This document shows positions 1 to 6,013 of a stretch of 10,979 nucleotides of DNA, in pieces. This DNA comes from Alphaproteobacteria bacterium (GTDB lineage Bacteria > Pseudomonadota > Alphaproteobacteria > Micropepsales > Micropepsaceae). The notes under the pieces were generated by a model, which had not been told where the DNA came from, did no database searches, and was given only the letters and a program-made list of their open reading frames with translations. The translations under genes and the position numbers were made by a program. How positions within the stretch are numbered: position 1 is the first letter of the stretch; every line of letters starts with the position of its first letter. The stretch spans positions 1-10,979 of the forward strand of contig JAGWSK010000112.1 of the NCBI GenBank assembly GCA_028869355.1, written 5' to 3'.

Positions 1-497
1 AGCCGCAAAGTGCGCAGCGCTTCTTCGGCGGTAAAGCAGCCTGCAGTATTGGGCAAAAACACGTATTTTTTGGGATCGATGAAGTCGACCAGACGCGGCC
101 CGCGGGGGTCCATGACATTGACGCGGCGCAGCGCCACAGTCACGATCTCCGCACCGGAGGCCTCCAGCGCCGCTGCATTTTCCGCGTAACTCCGGTATTT
201 CCCGGTGCCGATGATCAGGCGCGAACGAAACCGCCGGCCCGCAATAATGAAGGGCCGATCTTCCACCGTCGTCGCCGGCACGCATGCCTCATTGCCCCCG
301 CCGATGAAGTGAACGATTTCCAGCCGGTCGCCATCTTTCAGGTCGACCAGGCCATATGTCGAACGGGGCACGATCGCGAGATTGCGCTCGACCGCGACTT
401 TGCGGGCGTCGAGCGAGAGCAGCCCCAACAGGTGCTCGACCGTCAGGGGATTAGGATATTCCCGGGTTTCTCCGTTAACAAACAACCGCAATGCCAT
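1..497 (-). CDS. thiSG: ThiS-ThiG fusion: sulfur carrier protein joined to thiazole synthase (partial, 3' end off window)
   Basis: This protein makes the thiazole phosphate half of thiamine: ThiS delivers sulfur as a C-terminal thiocarboxylate and ThiG closes the ring from deoxyxylulose phosphate and a glycine-derived imine. Residues 1-68 are a ThiS ubiquitin-like fold (starts MALRLFVNGE, ends HFIGGG at 63-68). The frame continues without a stop into a ThiG N-terminus (FIIAGRRFRSRLIIGTGKY, then VALRRVN and LPNTAGCFTAEEA). About 165 codons are visible. The ThiG Schiff-base lysine lies downstream, off the window. The start is ATG at 497, preceded by GGAGAG. It is transcribed divergently from aroQ. 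I recall such bifunctional fusions being annotated in alphaproteobacteria. The oddity is that the diglycine that must be activated is internal rather than C-terminal. The fusion is read directly; the enzymology is family knowledge. Confidence 0.93.
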   Translation of the reverse strand, partial: MALRLFVNGETREYPNPLTVEHLLGLLSLDARKVAVERNLAIVPRSTYGLVDLKDGDRLEIVHFIGGGNEACVPATTVEDRPFIIAGRRFRSRLIIGTGKYRSYAENAAALEASGAEIVTVALRRVNVMDPRGPRLVDFIDPKKYVFLPNTAGCFTAEEALRTLR

Positions 498-586
498 TCC
501 TGGTCCACTCTCCGCTGTTTCCGTTTTTCGCAACGACATATAAAACGGCTTCGCCTTTCGAGTCCCCTCAACTCACATTCTGATCC
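498..586. promoter_or_regulatory. Divergent intergenic region between thiSG and aroQ
   Basis: These 89 bp must carry the promoters for both divergent units. An AT-rich stretch with TATAAA on the plus strand (539-544) could be an aroQ -10 element, but I see no convincing -35 at the right distance, so the assignment is weak. No thiamine pyrophosphate riboswitch is recognisable here, and the space is small for one together with a promoter. aroQ has no clear Shine-Dalgarno sequence before its ATG. Confidence 0.3.
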
Positions 587-1033
587 ATGTCCCTCCCGGT
601 ATATGTCCTTAACGGCCCCAATCTCAATCTTCTCGGAACCCGGGAGCCGGAGATTTATGGCCGGCAGACGCTTTCCGACATCGAACAGGCAGTTGGGGCA
701 CATGCGGCACGCAGCGGACTGACCGTTGATTTTCGCCAATCCAATCACGAAGGCGTTCTGATCGACTGGATTCAGGAAGCGTGCACGAAGGCCTCAGCGA
801 TTGTTTTCAACCCCGGCGGCTATTCGCATACATCGGTCGCGATTCACGATGCATTGCGCATGGTCACGTGCCCGGTCATTGAAGTGCATCTCTCCAATCC
901 CCACAGGCGCGAAGCCTTCCGCCACCACTCCTATGTCAGCACGGTGGCCACCGGCGTGATCTGCGGATTGGGCGCCACAGGCTACCTTCTCGCCATCGAC
1001 GCGGTCGCCGCGCTTCTGAAAGCGCCGCGCTGA
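587..1033 (+). CDS. aroQ: Type II 3-dehydroquinate dehydratase
   Basis: This cytosolic enzyme catalyses the third step of the shikimate pathway, dehydrating 3-dehydroquinate to 3-dehydroshikimate for aromatic amino acid synthesis. Its 148 residues are the usual length of the type II family, which forms dodecamers. Near the N-terminus it has the signature NGPNLNLLGTREP followed by EIYG, whose tyrosine is the catalytic base on the flexible lid. Further motifs are QSNHEG, the NPGGYSHTSVAIHDAL segment and EVHLSNPHRREAFRHHS, which contains the catalytic histidine. It leads the operon, with only 15 bp to accB. The ATG at 587 fits the conserved N-terminus although no good ribosome binding site precedes it. 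The identification is secure from motifs. Confidence 0.97.
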   Translation: MSLPVYVLNGPNLNLLGTREPEIYGRQTLSDIEQAVGAHAARSGLTVDFRQSNHEGVLIDWIQEACTKASAIVFNPGGYSHTSVAIHDALRMVTCPVIEVHLSNPHRREAFRHHSYVSTVATGVICGLGATGYLLAIDAVAALLKAPR

Positions 1034-1048
1034 AAGTACAACACGCGA

Positions 1049-1564
1049 ATGAACACAAAAAAATCGAAGCAGCTACGCGACCGTATCGCCAACGCCCTGA
1101 CCGGCGACAACAGCCCCGGACTGGATGCCGATCTCATTCGCGAGCTCGCGGCGCTGCTCGCCGAAACAAATCTTTCCGAAATTGAAATCGAAAGTGGCGG
1201 CGCGCGCATCCGCGTCGCACGCGGGATTGTCGCCGTCGCGCCCGTGGCCGGGCCCGCCCAAACGGCGGCAGTGCCGGCGCCCGCCCCCGCGGCAGCGGTC
1301 CATGCCGTGCCGCCCGAACCAGCCGTCAGAAAGGGCACGATCGTGACCTCGCCGATGGTGGGCACCGTTTATCTTGCCCCGCAACCCGGCGCACCGCCCT
1401 TCGTCAAAGTCGGCGACGCGGTCACCGACGGCACGCTATGCATCATCGAAGCAATGAAGACGATGAATCCGGTGCCCTCCTCCGTGGCCGGACACGTCGC
1501 CGAAATTTTCGTCCATGACGGACAGCCGGTCGAGTTCGGCGAACCGCTGATGCGCATCGAGTAA
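1049..1564 (+). CDS. accB: Biotin carboxyl carrier protein of acetyl-CoA carboxylase
   Basis: This is the carrier subunit of acetyl-CoA carboxylase, which makes malonyl-CoA for fatty acid synthesis. It is 171 residues long. Residues about 1-60 form the N-terminal region (LIRELAALLAETNLSEIEIE), followed by an Ala/Pro-rich flexible linker at about 64-92 and the C-terminal biotinyl domain. The biotinylation motif is EAMKTMN, with the acceptor lysine at residue 137; the common form is EAMKMMN, so one position is substituted, which the family tolerates. The SPMVGTVYLAPQPGAPPFVKVGD segment is typical of the domain. It sits 15 bp after aroQ and 12 bp before accC, implying co-transcription. The carboxyltransferase subunits AccA and AccD are not in this window. 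Confidence 0.97.
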   Translation: MNTKKSKQLRDRIANALTGDNSPGLDADLIRELAALLAETNLSEIEIESGGARIRVARGIVAVAPVAGPAQTAAVPAPAPAAAVHAVPPEPAVRKGTIVTSPMVGTVYLAPQPGAPPFVKVGDAVTDGTLCIIEAMKTMNPVPSSVAGHVAEIFVHDGQPVEFGEPLMRIE

Positions 1565-1576
1565 GGCGGCAGGTCA

Positions 1577-2926
1577 GTGATCGAAAAAGTCCTGATTGCC
1601 AACCGCGGCGAAATCGCGCTCAGGGTCAATCGCGCCTGCAAGGAAATGGGCATCGCAACCGTTGCGATTCATTCCACCGCCGATTCGGACTCGATGCATG
1701 TGCGGCTTGCCGACGAATCGGTTTGCGTCGGGCCGCCGCCGGCCGCGCAATCCTATCTCAATATTCCGGCGATCATCTCGGCCTGCGAGATCACCGGTGC
1801 CGATGCCGTCCATCCGGGTTACGGATTTCTGTCGGAGAACGCCAATTTCGCGGAGATCGTCATTGCCCACAAACTGATCTTCATTGGGCCCCAGCCCGAG
1901 CATATCAAGCTGATGGGCGACAAAATCGCAGCCAAGCAGGCTGTGACCTCGCTCGGAATTCCCACGGTGCCCGGATCCGACGGTGCGGTCGGTTCCGAAT
2001 CGGAAGCCGCATCATTCGCCAAAGAACTCGGCTATCCGGTTTTGATCAAGGCCACGGCAGGCGGCGGAGGGCGCGGCATGAAAGTCGCGCGCTCGCCTTC
2101 CGAATTGCCGCTCGCCTATTCGACGGCGCGTGCCGAAGCCAAAGCCGCTTTCGGCAACGATGATGTATATCTCGAAAAATATCTCGACCGGCCACGCCAC
2201 ATCGAAATCCAGGTGATTGCCGATTCGCGGGGCAAAGTGCTGCATCTTGGCGAGCGCGACTGCTCGCTGCAAAGACGTCACCAGAAAGTCTGGGAAGAGG
2301 CCCCCTCGCCCGCGCTCAATCCCGATGCACGCGAACGCATCGGCGGAATCGTCACCCGTGGACTGTCGAAGCTTGGATATCTCGGTGTCGGCACGGTCGA
2401 ATTCCTCTACGAGAACGGGGAATTCTATTTCATCGAAATGAACACGAGACTGCAGGTCGAACATCCGGTGACGGAACTCATCACCGGAATGGACATCGTG
2501 CGCGAACAAATCCGCATTGCCGATGGCGGGCCGCTCGAATTCGGCCAGCAGGACGTTGTGGTGGCCGGACACGCGATCGAATGCCGCATCAACGCGGAAA
2601 ATCCCTTCACCTTTCTGCCGTCACCCGGCCGGATCACCGAATTTCATGCGCCCGGCGGGCTCGGTGTGCGGATGGATTCGGCCGCCTATTCCGGCTACCG
2701 CATGCCGCCCTACTATGACAGTCTTGTCGGCAAGCTGATCGTGCATGGCAGGAATCGCAACGAGTGCCTGATGCGTCTGCGCCGGGCTCTCGATGAACTC
2801 GTTGTCGGCGGAATTGAGACCACAATTCCGTTGTTCCAGGAATTGATAAGACAACCGGATATTCTCGACGGCGCCTACAATATCCACTGGCTGGAGAACT
2901 TTCTCAGCAAGCGCAAACCGCAGTGA
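1577..2926 (+). CDS. accC: Biotin carboxylase subunit of acetyl-CoA carboxylase
   Basis: This subunit carboxylates the biotin on AccB using ATP and bicarbonate. At 449 residues it has the usual length of bacterial AccC. The order is an N-terminal biotin carboxylase domain (IEKVLIANRGEIALR, HPGYGFLSEN), an ATP-grasp domain with the glycine-rich loop KATAGGGGRGM (K158), RRHQKV (K237) and FIEMNTRLQVEHPVTE (E287, N289, R291), then a C-terminal domain with GHAIECRINAE. These residues sit one position before their E. coli counterparts (K159, K238, E288, N290, R292), so the active site is intact. The start is GTG at 1577, with AGG just upstream, and it gives the exact family N-terminus. Its TGA overlaps an alternative GTG start of the next gene. 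Confidence 0.98.
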   Translation: MIEKVLIANRGEIALRVNRACKEMGIATVAIHSTADSDSMHVRLADESVCVGPPPAAQSYLNIPAIISACEITGADAVHPGYGFLSENANFAEIVIAHKLIFIGPQPEHIKLMGDKIAAKQAVTSLGIPTVPGSDGAVGSESEAASFAKELGYPVLIKATAGGGGRGMKVARSPSELPLAYSTARAEAKAAFGNDDVYLEKYLDRPRHIEIQVIADSRGKVLHLGERDCSLQRRHQKVWEEAPSPALNPDARERIGGIVTRGLSKLGYLGVGTVEFLYENGEFYFIEMNTRLQVEHPVTELITGMDIVREQIRIADGGPLEFGQQDVVVAGHAIECRINAENPFTFLPSPGRITEFHAPGGLGVRMDSAAYSGYRMPPYYDSLVGKLIVHGRNRNECLMRLRRALDELVVGGIETTIPLFQELIRQPDILDGAYNIHWLENFLSKRKPQ

Positions 2927-2934
2927 GGCACTCA

Positions 2935-3312
2935 ATGCTGGACCCTCTGCAACGCTTCAAGCCGGAGCTCCTCGGCCTGATGCGGATTGCGACCGGCATC
3001 ACCTTCCTTGAACACGGGACGCAAAAGCTGTTCGGGTTTCCGGTGCCGCCGCCGTCGCGGCTCGCAATGCCGCTCCTGATTTTCACCGGCGTGCTGGAAA
3101 CGCTTGGCGCGATTCTCATCACCTTCGGCGTCCGCACGCGTATTGTGGCATTCGTACTTTCGGGAGAAATGGCCGTTGGCTACTGGTGGATGCATGTACG
3201 GAACAGTTTTTACCCGATCGCCAATGGCGGCGAGGTGATGGTGCTCTATTGTTTCGTATTCCTCTATCTGGCCGCAGCCGGTGGCGGAAGATGGACCTTC
3301 GCGCGTGGGTGA
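2935..3312 (+). CDS. DoxX-family small integral membrane protein
   Basis: This is a hydrophobic protein of about 125 residues with four likely membrane segments. The N-terminal part, LMRIATGITFLEHGTQKLFGF, is typical of the DoxX/DoxD family. It continues with LLIFTGVLETLGAILITFG, a third helix around IVAFVLSGEMAVGYWWMH and a last helix around VLYCFVFLYLAAAGGG. DoxX-family members lie in the inner membrane; their roles vary and are often unknown, with links to quinone reduction and redox stress, so no specific function is claimed. I chose ATG 2935 because GAGG lies 6 nt upstream; the frame is also open from a GTG at 2923 overlapping the accC stop. It lies between accC and aat with almost no spacing, so it is probably co-transcribed. 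Confidence 0.85.
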   Translation: MLDPLQRFKPELLGLMRIATGITFLEHGTQKLFGFPVPPPSRLAMPLLIFTGVLETLGAILITFGVRTRIVAFVLSGEMAVGYWWMHVRNSFYPIANGGEVMVLYCFVFLYLAAAGGGRWTFARG

Positions 3313-3319
3313 AATCCGC

Positions 3320-4021
3320 GTGAGCAGGATCAACCCCGAAGAATTGCTGCTCGCCTATCGGCTTGGGATCTTTCCCATGGCCGAAAGCCGAAATGCCGAA
3401 GAGGTGCTCTGGATCCGGCCGCATGAGCGCGGAATCATCCCGCTGGAGACGTTCCACGTGCCGCGCCGGCTTGCGCGTGTGGTCCGTTCTGATCGTTTCC
3501 GGGTGACAGTGGACCGCGCCTTTTCAGAAGTGATCCGCGGCTGTGCCGAATCACGCCCCGACCGTCGCGACACCTGGATCAACGATGCGATTATTGAAGT
3601 GTTCGAAAAATTGTACCAGCGCGGGCTCGCTCACTCGATCGAGGTCTGGCGCGGGGAATCACTCAAGGGCGGGCTGTATGGTCTGGCGATTGGCGGCGTG
3701 TTCTTTGCCGAAAGCAAATTTTCGCGCGAACGCGAAGCGAGCAAGGTCGCGCTGGTTCATCTCGCGGCCCGCCTGAAAGCCGGTGGTTTCAAACTGCTGG
3801 ATGCGCAGTTCCCCAATCCGCATCTCGACCAGTTCGGCGCGACGGCCGTGACGGAGGAACGCTTCCAACAATTATTGTCGGAAGCACTTGCCGTGAATGC
3901 CGATTTCTATCGCCTGCCGGCGGCCCCGGGCGTCGCCGCGGCCGGCGCTTCCACCGGCCCGCCGGCGGCTGCCGGCTTGGCCGGTTCGTCGGTCCTGCAG
4001 TTGATCACCCAGACATCATAG
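3320..4021 (+). CDS. aat: Leucyl/phenylalanyl-tRNA--protein transferase
   Basis: Aat attaches Leu or Phe from aminoacyl-tRNA to proteins with an N-terminal Lys or Arg, marking them for ClpS/ClpAP degradation. Motifs in order are LLLAYRLGIFPMAES, WIRPHERGIIPL, FHVPRRLARVVRSDRF, DTWIND, KGGLYGLAIGGVFFAESKFS, EASKVALVHLAARL and LLDAQFPNPHL, whose Asp and Gln match catalytic-site positions of the family. GTG 3320 gives 233 residues and has GGTGA 7 nt upstream; the frame is also open from ATG 3281 and GTG 3305, which would overlap the DoxX gene. After the conserved core (ending near FYRLP) comes an Ala/Gly/Pro-rich tail ending LQLITQTS. Nearly all of that tail is encoded in the overlap with the convergent DUF2155 gene. 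The function is secure; the start is less certain. Confidence 0.94.
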   Translation: MSRINPEELLLAYRLGIFPMAESRNAEEVLWIRPHERGIIPLETFHVPRRLARVVRSDRFRVTVDRAFSEVIRGCAESRPDRRDTWINDAIIEVFEKLYQRGLAHSIEVWRGESLKGGLYGLAIGGVFFAESKFSREREASKVALVHLAARLKAGGFKLLDAQFPNPHLDQFGATAVTEERFQQLLSEALAVNADFYRLPAAPGVAAAGASTGPPAAAGLAGSSVLQLITQTS

Positions 4022-4449
4022 GTCGGGTGCTCCAGCGCATTCAGCGCCGGCGATGAAGCGAACATCCAGCCCGAGAAAAGCCGCTTTACCGGCTGACCCG
4101 GATCGGCTTCATCGATCTGGACAAAGGCTGTGGTCTCCGGTGGTTCCTCCGGGGGGACGGTGTAGCAATATTGCGCCGTGATAATGAGTGGTCCGTAGCG
4201 GACAGGCACGCCGGCGGGCGCGTCGATGTCCGTCGTGCGCCCGGAAATTTTGTCGATCGCGCGCAAAACCGCCATCCGTTTGACGCCATGGGCATCAGGA
4301 TGCGCTTCCGCCAATCTGGCTGGCGGGGCGGGCGGTGGCGGCGCTGCCGGTGCGGGCGCAGGTTTGCGGCCGCCGAATAACGACGCCGCATCGGCGCCGC
4401 TCAGCGCGGCAACGGACAGCAAAAGCGCGAGCGCTGTTTGCCGAATCAC
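3907..4449 (-). CDS. DUF2155 family exported protein
   Basis: This 180-residue protein has a Sec-type signal peptide (residues about 1-21: MIRQTALALLLSVAALSGADA), then a Pro/Ala-rich stretch (about 29-45). The conserved domain follows, with AVLRAIDKISGRTTDIDAP, RYGPLIITAQYCYT, VQIDEADPG and the hallmark LFSGWMFASSPALNALEHP then YDVWVINC. DUF2155 has no established function; it is common in alphaproteobacteria and is likely periplasmic. The C-terminal tail is Ala/Pro-rich and lies over the 3' end of aat on the other strand (115 bp shared). The start is GTG at 4449, overlapping the MlaD stop codon by GTGA, which suggests translational coupling. Family assignment is confident; function is unknown. 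Confidence 0.9.
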   Translation of the reverse strand: MIRQTALALLLSVAALSGADAASLFGGRKPAPAPAAPPPPAPPARLAEAHPDAHGVKRMAVLRAIDKISGRTTDIDAPAGVPVRYGPLIITAQYCYTVPPEEPPETTAFVQIDEADPGQPVKRLFSGWMFASSPALNALEHPTYDVWVINCRTDEPAKPAAAGGPVEAPAAATPGAAGRR

Positions 4450-4955
4450 TTGGCGCCTGCGCCTCCGGCGGCCGCACCACCGGCCGCAGCGCCTCCGCCA
4501 CCCGATCCGGACGCACCGGGGCTGAAGGCGAATTTGCCGAGCAGTCCGATGAGATCGATGGATCCCTGGGTGTTTTCGATTTGCCCACCCGGCTTGATCA
4601 TCTGCATCGATCCGCCCGGTTCGACCGAAAGATACTGATTGCCGAGAAGACCGTCCGAGGTGATGCGCACTGATGAATCGTCCGGCAGCTTGACACTGTT
4701 TGCCACCGTCAATGTCGTCACCGCATTGTAGGTTTTGGGATCGAGTCCCAGCTTCGAAACGGTGCCAATCTTGATGCCCGACAGCCGCACATCCGTGCCG
4801 ACATTGACGCCATCGGCACGATCGAATCGCGCGGTGACATCGTAACCACCGGACACCGCGCCAACGCCCGAGCCGGTATAGGCGAAGACCAGAAACAGCA
4901 CGGCGACTGCGATCACAACAGCGCCGATCAGAGTCTCAACAAGCGAATTGTGCAT
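4446..4955 (-). CDS. MlaD-like (MCE domain) phospholipid-binding membrane-anchored protein
   Basis: This is a single-domain MCE protein of about 169 residues. It has one N-terminal membrane anchor (LIGAVVIAVAVLFLVFAY, about 9-26), an MCE domain in the periplasm (YDVTARFDRADGVNVGTDVR, LSGIKIGTV, then LLGNQYLSVEPGG) and a Gly/Ala-rich low-complexity tail. MlaD proteins form hexameric rings in the Mla ABC system, which moves phospholipids between inner and outer membranes. The partner permease and ATPase genes (mlaE, mlaF) are not beside it, so it probably pairs with proteins encoded elsewhere. I chose ATG 4955, 4 nt after the NDUFA12 stop; the open frame extends to 5045 but would then overlap the upstream gene and add residues unlike the family. 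It is coupled to DUF2155 by a GTGA overlap. Confidence 0.9.
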   Translation of the reverse strand: MHNSLVETLIGAVVIAVAVLFLVFAYTGSGVGAVSGGYDVTARFDRADGVNVGTDVRLSGIKIGTVSKLGLDPKTYNAVTTLTVANSVKLPDDSSVRITSDGLLGNQYLSVEPGGSMQMIKPGGQIENTQGSIDLIGLLGKFAFSPGASGSGGGGAAAGGAAAGGAGAK

Positions 4956-4959
4956 GGTA

Positions 4960-5340
4960 TCAATCCGGGCGCCACGCTTCATAGTCGCCGGTGGCACGGG
5001 CGCGTTTGCCGTCGGCCCATAGACTGCCTTCGGGATGCCAGGCATCCGGTGTGCCGCTCAGATTCGGAATGTATTCCTTTTCCCACGGCCGTCTCTTTGG
5101 CGGATCCTCGGTCGGCGGTTTGGCAAAAGTATGGTGCAGCCAACCATGCCATTCCGGCGGAACGCGCGAACCTTCCACGGTGCCGGCGTAAATCACCCAC
5201 CGCCTTTTGCCATTACCCGATTGGTAATAACGGTTCCCAAACGAGTCCTGCCCTACGGGTTTGCCGTGCAGCCAGGTCGTGAGCAGGGTTCCGGGGGTGG
5301 CGTTCAACCACCACACAAAAAGCTGACGCAGTGAAAACAT
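4960..5340 (-). CDS. NDUFA12-like (17.2 kDa) accessory subunit of NADH:ubiquinone oxidoreductase
   Basis: This 126-residue protein is the bacterial homologue of the mitochondrial complex I accessory subunit NDUFA12, found in alphaproteobacteria at the matrix-arm side of complex I. Recognisable segments are WWLNATPGT, GKPVGQDSFGNRYYQ, RRWVIYAG, SRVPPEWHGWLHHT, PWEKEYIPNLSGTPDAWHP and GSL near the end. The start is ATG 5340, preceded by GGAG at a good distance; the open frame runs upstream to 5613 but that part overlaps the DUF486 gene and is not family-like. The main nuo operon is not in this window, which is usual for this accessory subunit. Four base pairs separate its stop from mlaD, implying co-transcription. 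There is no obvious membrane segment. Confidence 0.94.
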   Translation of the reverse strand: MFSLRQLFVWWLNATPGTLLTTWLHGKPVGQDSFGNRYYQSGNGKRRWVIYAGTVEGSRVPPEWHGWLHHTFAKPPTEDPPKRRPWEKEYIPNLSGTPDAWHPEGSLWADGKRARATGDYEAWRPD

Positions 5341-5414
5341 ACCGACTCCAGTTCGGCGCGGAATATAGTGGTCTTCCGCAATAGCGCAAACATACCGGCT
5401 GGCCGGAACCTGCT

Positions 5415-5765
5415 CTAACTCTCGCGAAACCCGAACCACGCCGCCAGCACCAGAAAACAAAACGCCACCGCGTGATTCCATTTCAGCGTTTGACCGAAAT
5501 AGAGCGGCACGAATCCGGCGAAAACCAGGAGCGTAATCACCTCCTGAATCACCTTCAGTTGCGCCACCGAATAGACGCGTGCTCCGAAGTGATTCGCTGG
5601 TACCGCGAAGCAATATTCAAAAAATGCGATTCCCCAGGAGGCCGGAATCAGCAGCCAAAGTGACGTATTGGGGAATCTGAGCTGACCGTACCAGGCAAAG
5701 GTCATGAAAGTGTTCGAGACGCAAAGCAGCAAAACCGGCGCCAGAAAATCCCATTTCAGGCCCAT
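5415..5765 (-). CDS. DUF486 family (DMT-like) small membrane protein
   Basis: This is a 116-residue protein with about four membrane helices. The segments SNTFMTFAWYGQLRF, ASWGIAFFEYCFAVPANHFG, QLKVIQEVITLLVFAGF and TLKWNHAVAFCFLV are typical of the DUF486 family, which belongs to the drug/metabolite transporter-like group. Its substrate is unknown. I chose ATG 5765 because it gives the family's short N-terminus and has GGAG about 10 nt upstream; in-frame starts further up (5822, 5954) add residues that do not fit. It is divergent from nrdJ and is followed after 74 bp by the NDUFA12-like gene on the same strand. It may head that minus-strand unit. Confidence 0.88.
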   Translation of the reverse strand: MGLKWDFLAPVLLLCVSNTFMTFAWYGQLRFPNTSLWLLIPASWGIAFFEYCFAVPANHFGARVYSVAQLKVIQEVITLLVFAGFVPLYFGQTLKWNHAVAFCFLVLAAWFGFRES

Positions 5766-5855
5766 GCGAAGTACTCCGTTCGTTTTCAGCGCCACTACCA
5801 GATATTTGATCGAAATCAACATGTAGATAATTTTGCCTAATCGCGCACAAAATAC

Positions 5856-5883
5856 TTGAACTCCAAGCCCTAAAGCGTATGAT
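5856..5883 (+). promoter_or_regulatory. Predicted sigma70-type promoter of nrdJ
   Basis: TTGAAC (5856-5861) and TATGAT (5878-5883) are separated by 16 bp, a good match to housekeeping -35 and -10 elements. Transcription would begin near 5889-5891, leaving a leader of about 123 nt before the nrdJ ATG. This also argues against starting nrdJ at the ATG at 5879, which would lie inside the -10 box. Confidence 0.6.
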
Positions 5884-5889
5884 CCCCTC

Positions 5890-6013
5890 CCCTTCGCTGA
5901 ACGTTTCGGCGGGGACTCATGGAAACGGGAAGAGCGCACCGGGGGCGCAGCCAAAACGCATTCCGGATACGGCCAGGCTTTGTCCAGGCCGAACAGGGGG
6001 ATGGGGAGAAATC
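5890..6013 (+). promoter_or_regulatory. Structured 5' leader of nrdJ
   Basis: Between the predicted transcription start and the nrdJ ATG the RNA can form at least two hairpins. The first is at 5895-5911, CGCTGAA paired with TTCGGCG (one G-U) around a CGT loop, with a possible outer CCC/GGG extension (5890-5892 with 5912-5914). The second is at 5970-5991, CGGCC and GG paired with CC and GGCCG around an A-A mismatch and a six-base loop. The ribosome binding site GGGGAGA sits shortly before the ATG. I do not see the conserved box of a cobalamin riboswitch. A regulatory role is inference. Confidence 0.35.

Noticed and set aside
498..586. TPP riboswitch upstream of thiSG
   Set aside because: The gap is 89 bp, must also hold two promoters, and lacks the conserved THI-box words.
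5341..5613. Upstream extension of the NDUFA12-like protein
   Set aside because: It overlaps the DUF486 gene in another frame and has no family similarity; ATG 5340 has a ribosome binding site.
5846..5866. NrdR-box-like sequence near CAAAATACTTG upstream of nrdJ
   Set aside because: It only loosely resembles the palindromic NrdR box, has the wrong length, and no second box at the expected helical spacing is seen.
5890..6013. Cobalamin riboswitch before nrdJ
   Set aside because: The location and cofactor make it tempting and GGGAAG occurs, but I cannot find the conserved B12-box core or the surrounding consensus arrangement.
5879..6013. N-terminal extension of NrdJ from the ATG at 5879
   Set aside because: The added residues do not look like the family, the ATG lies within the predicted -10 box, and ATG 6014 has a good ribosome binding site.
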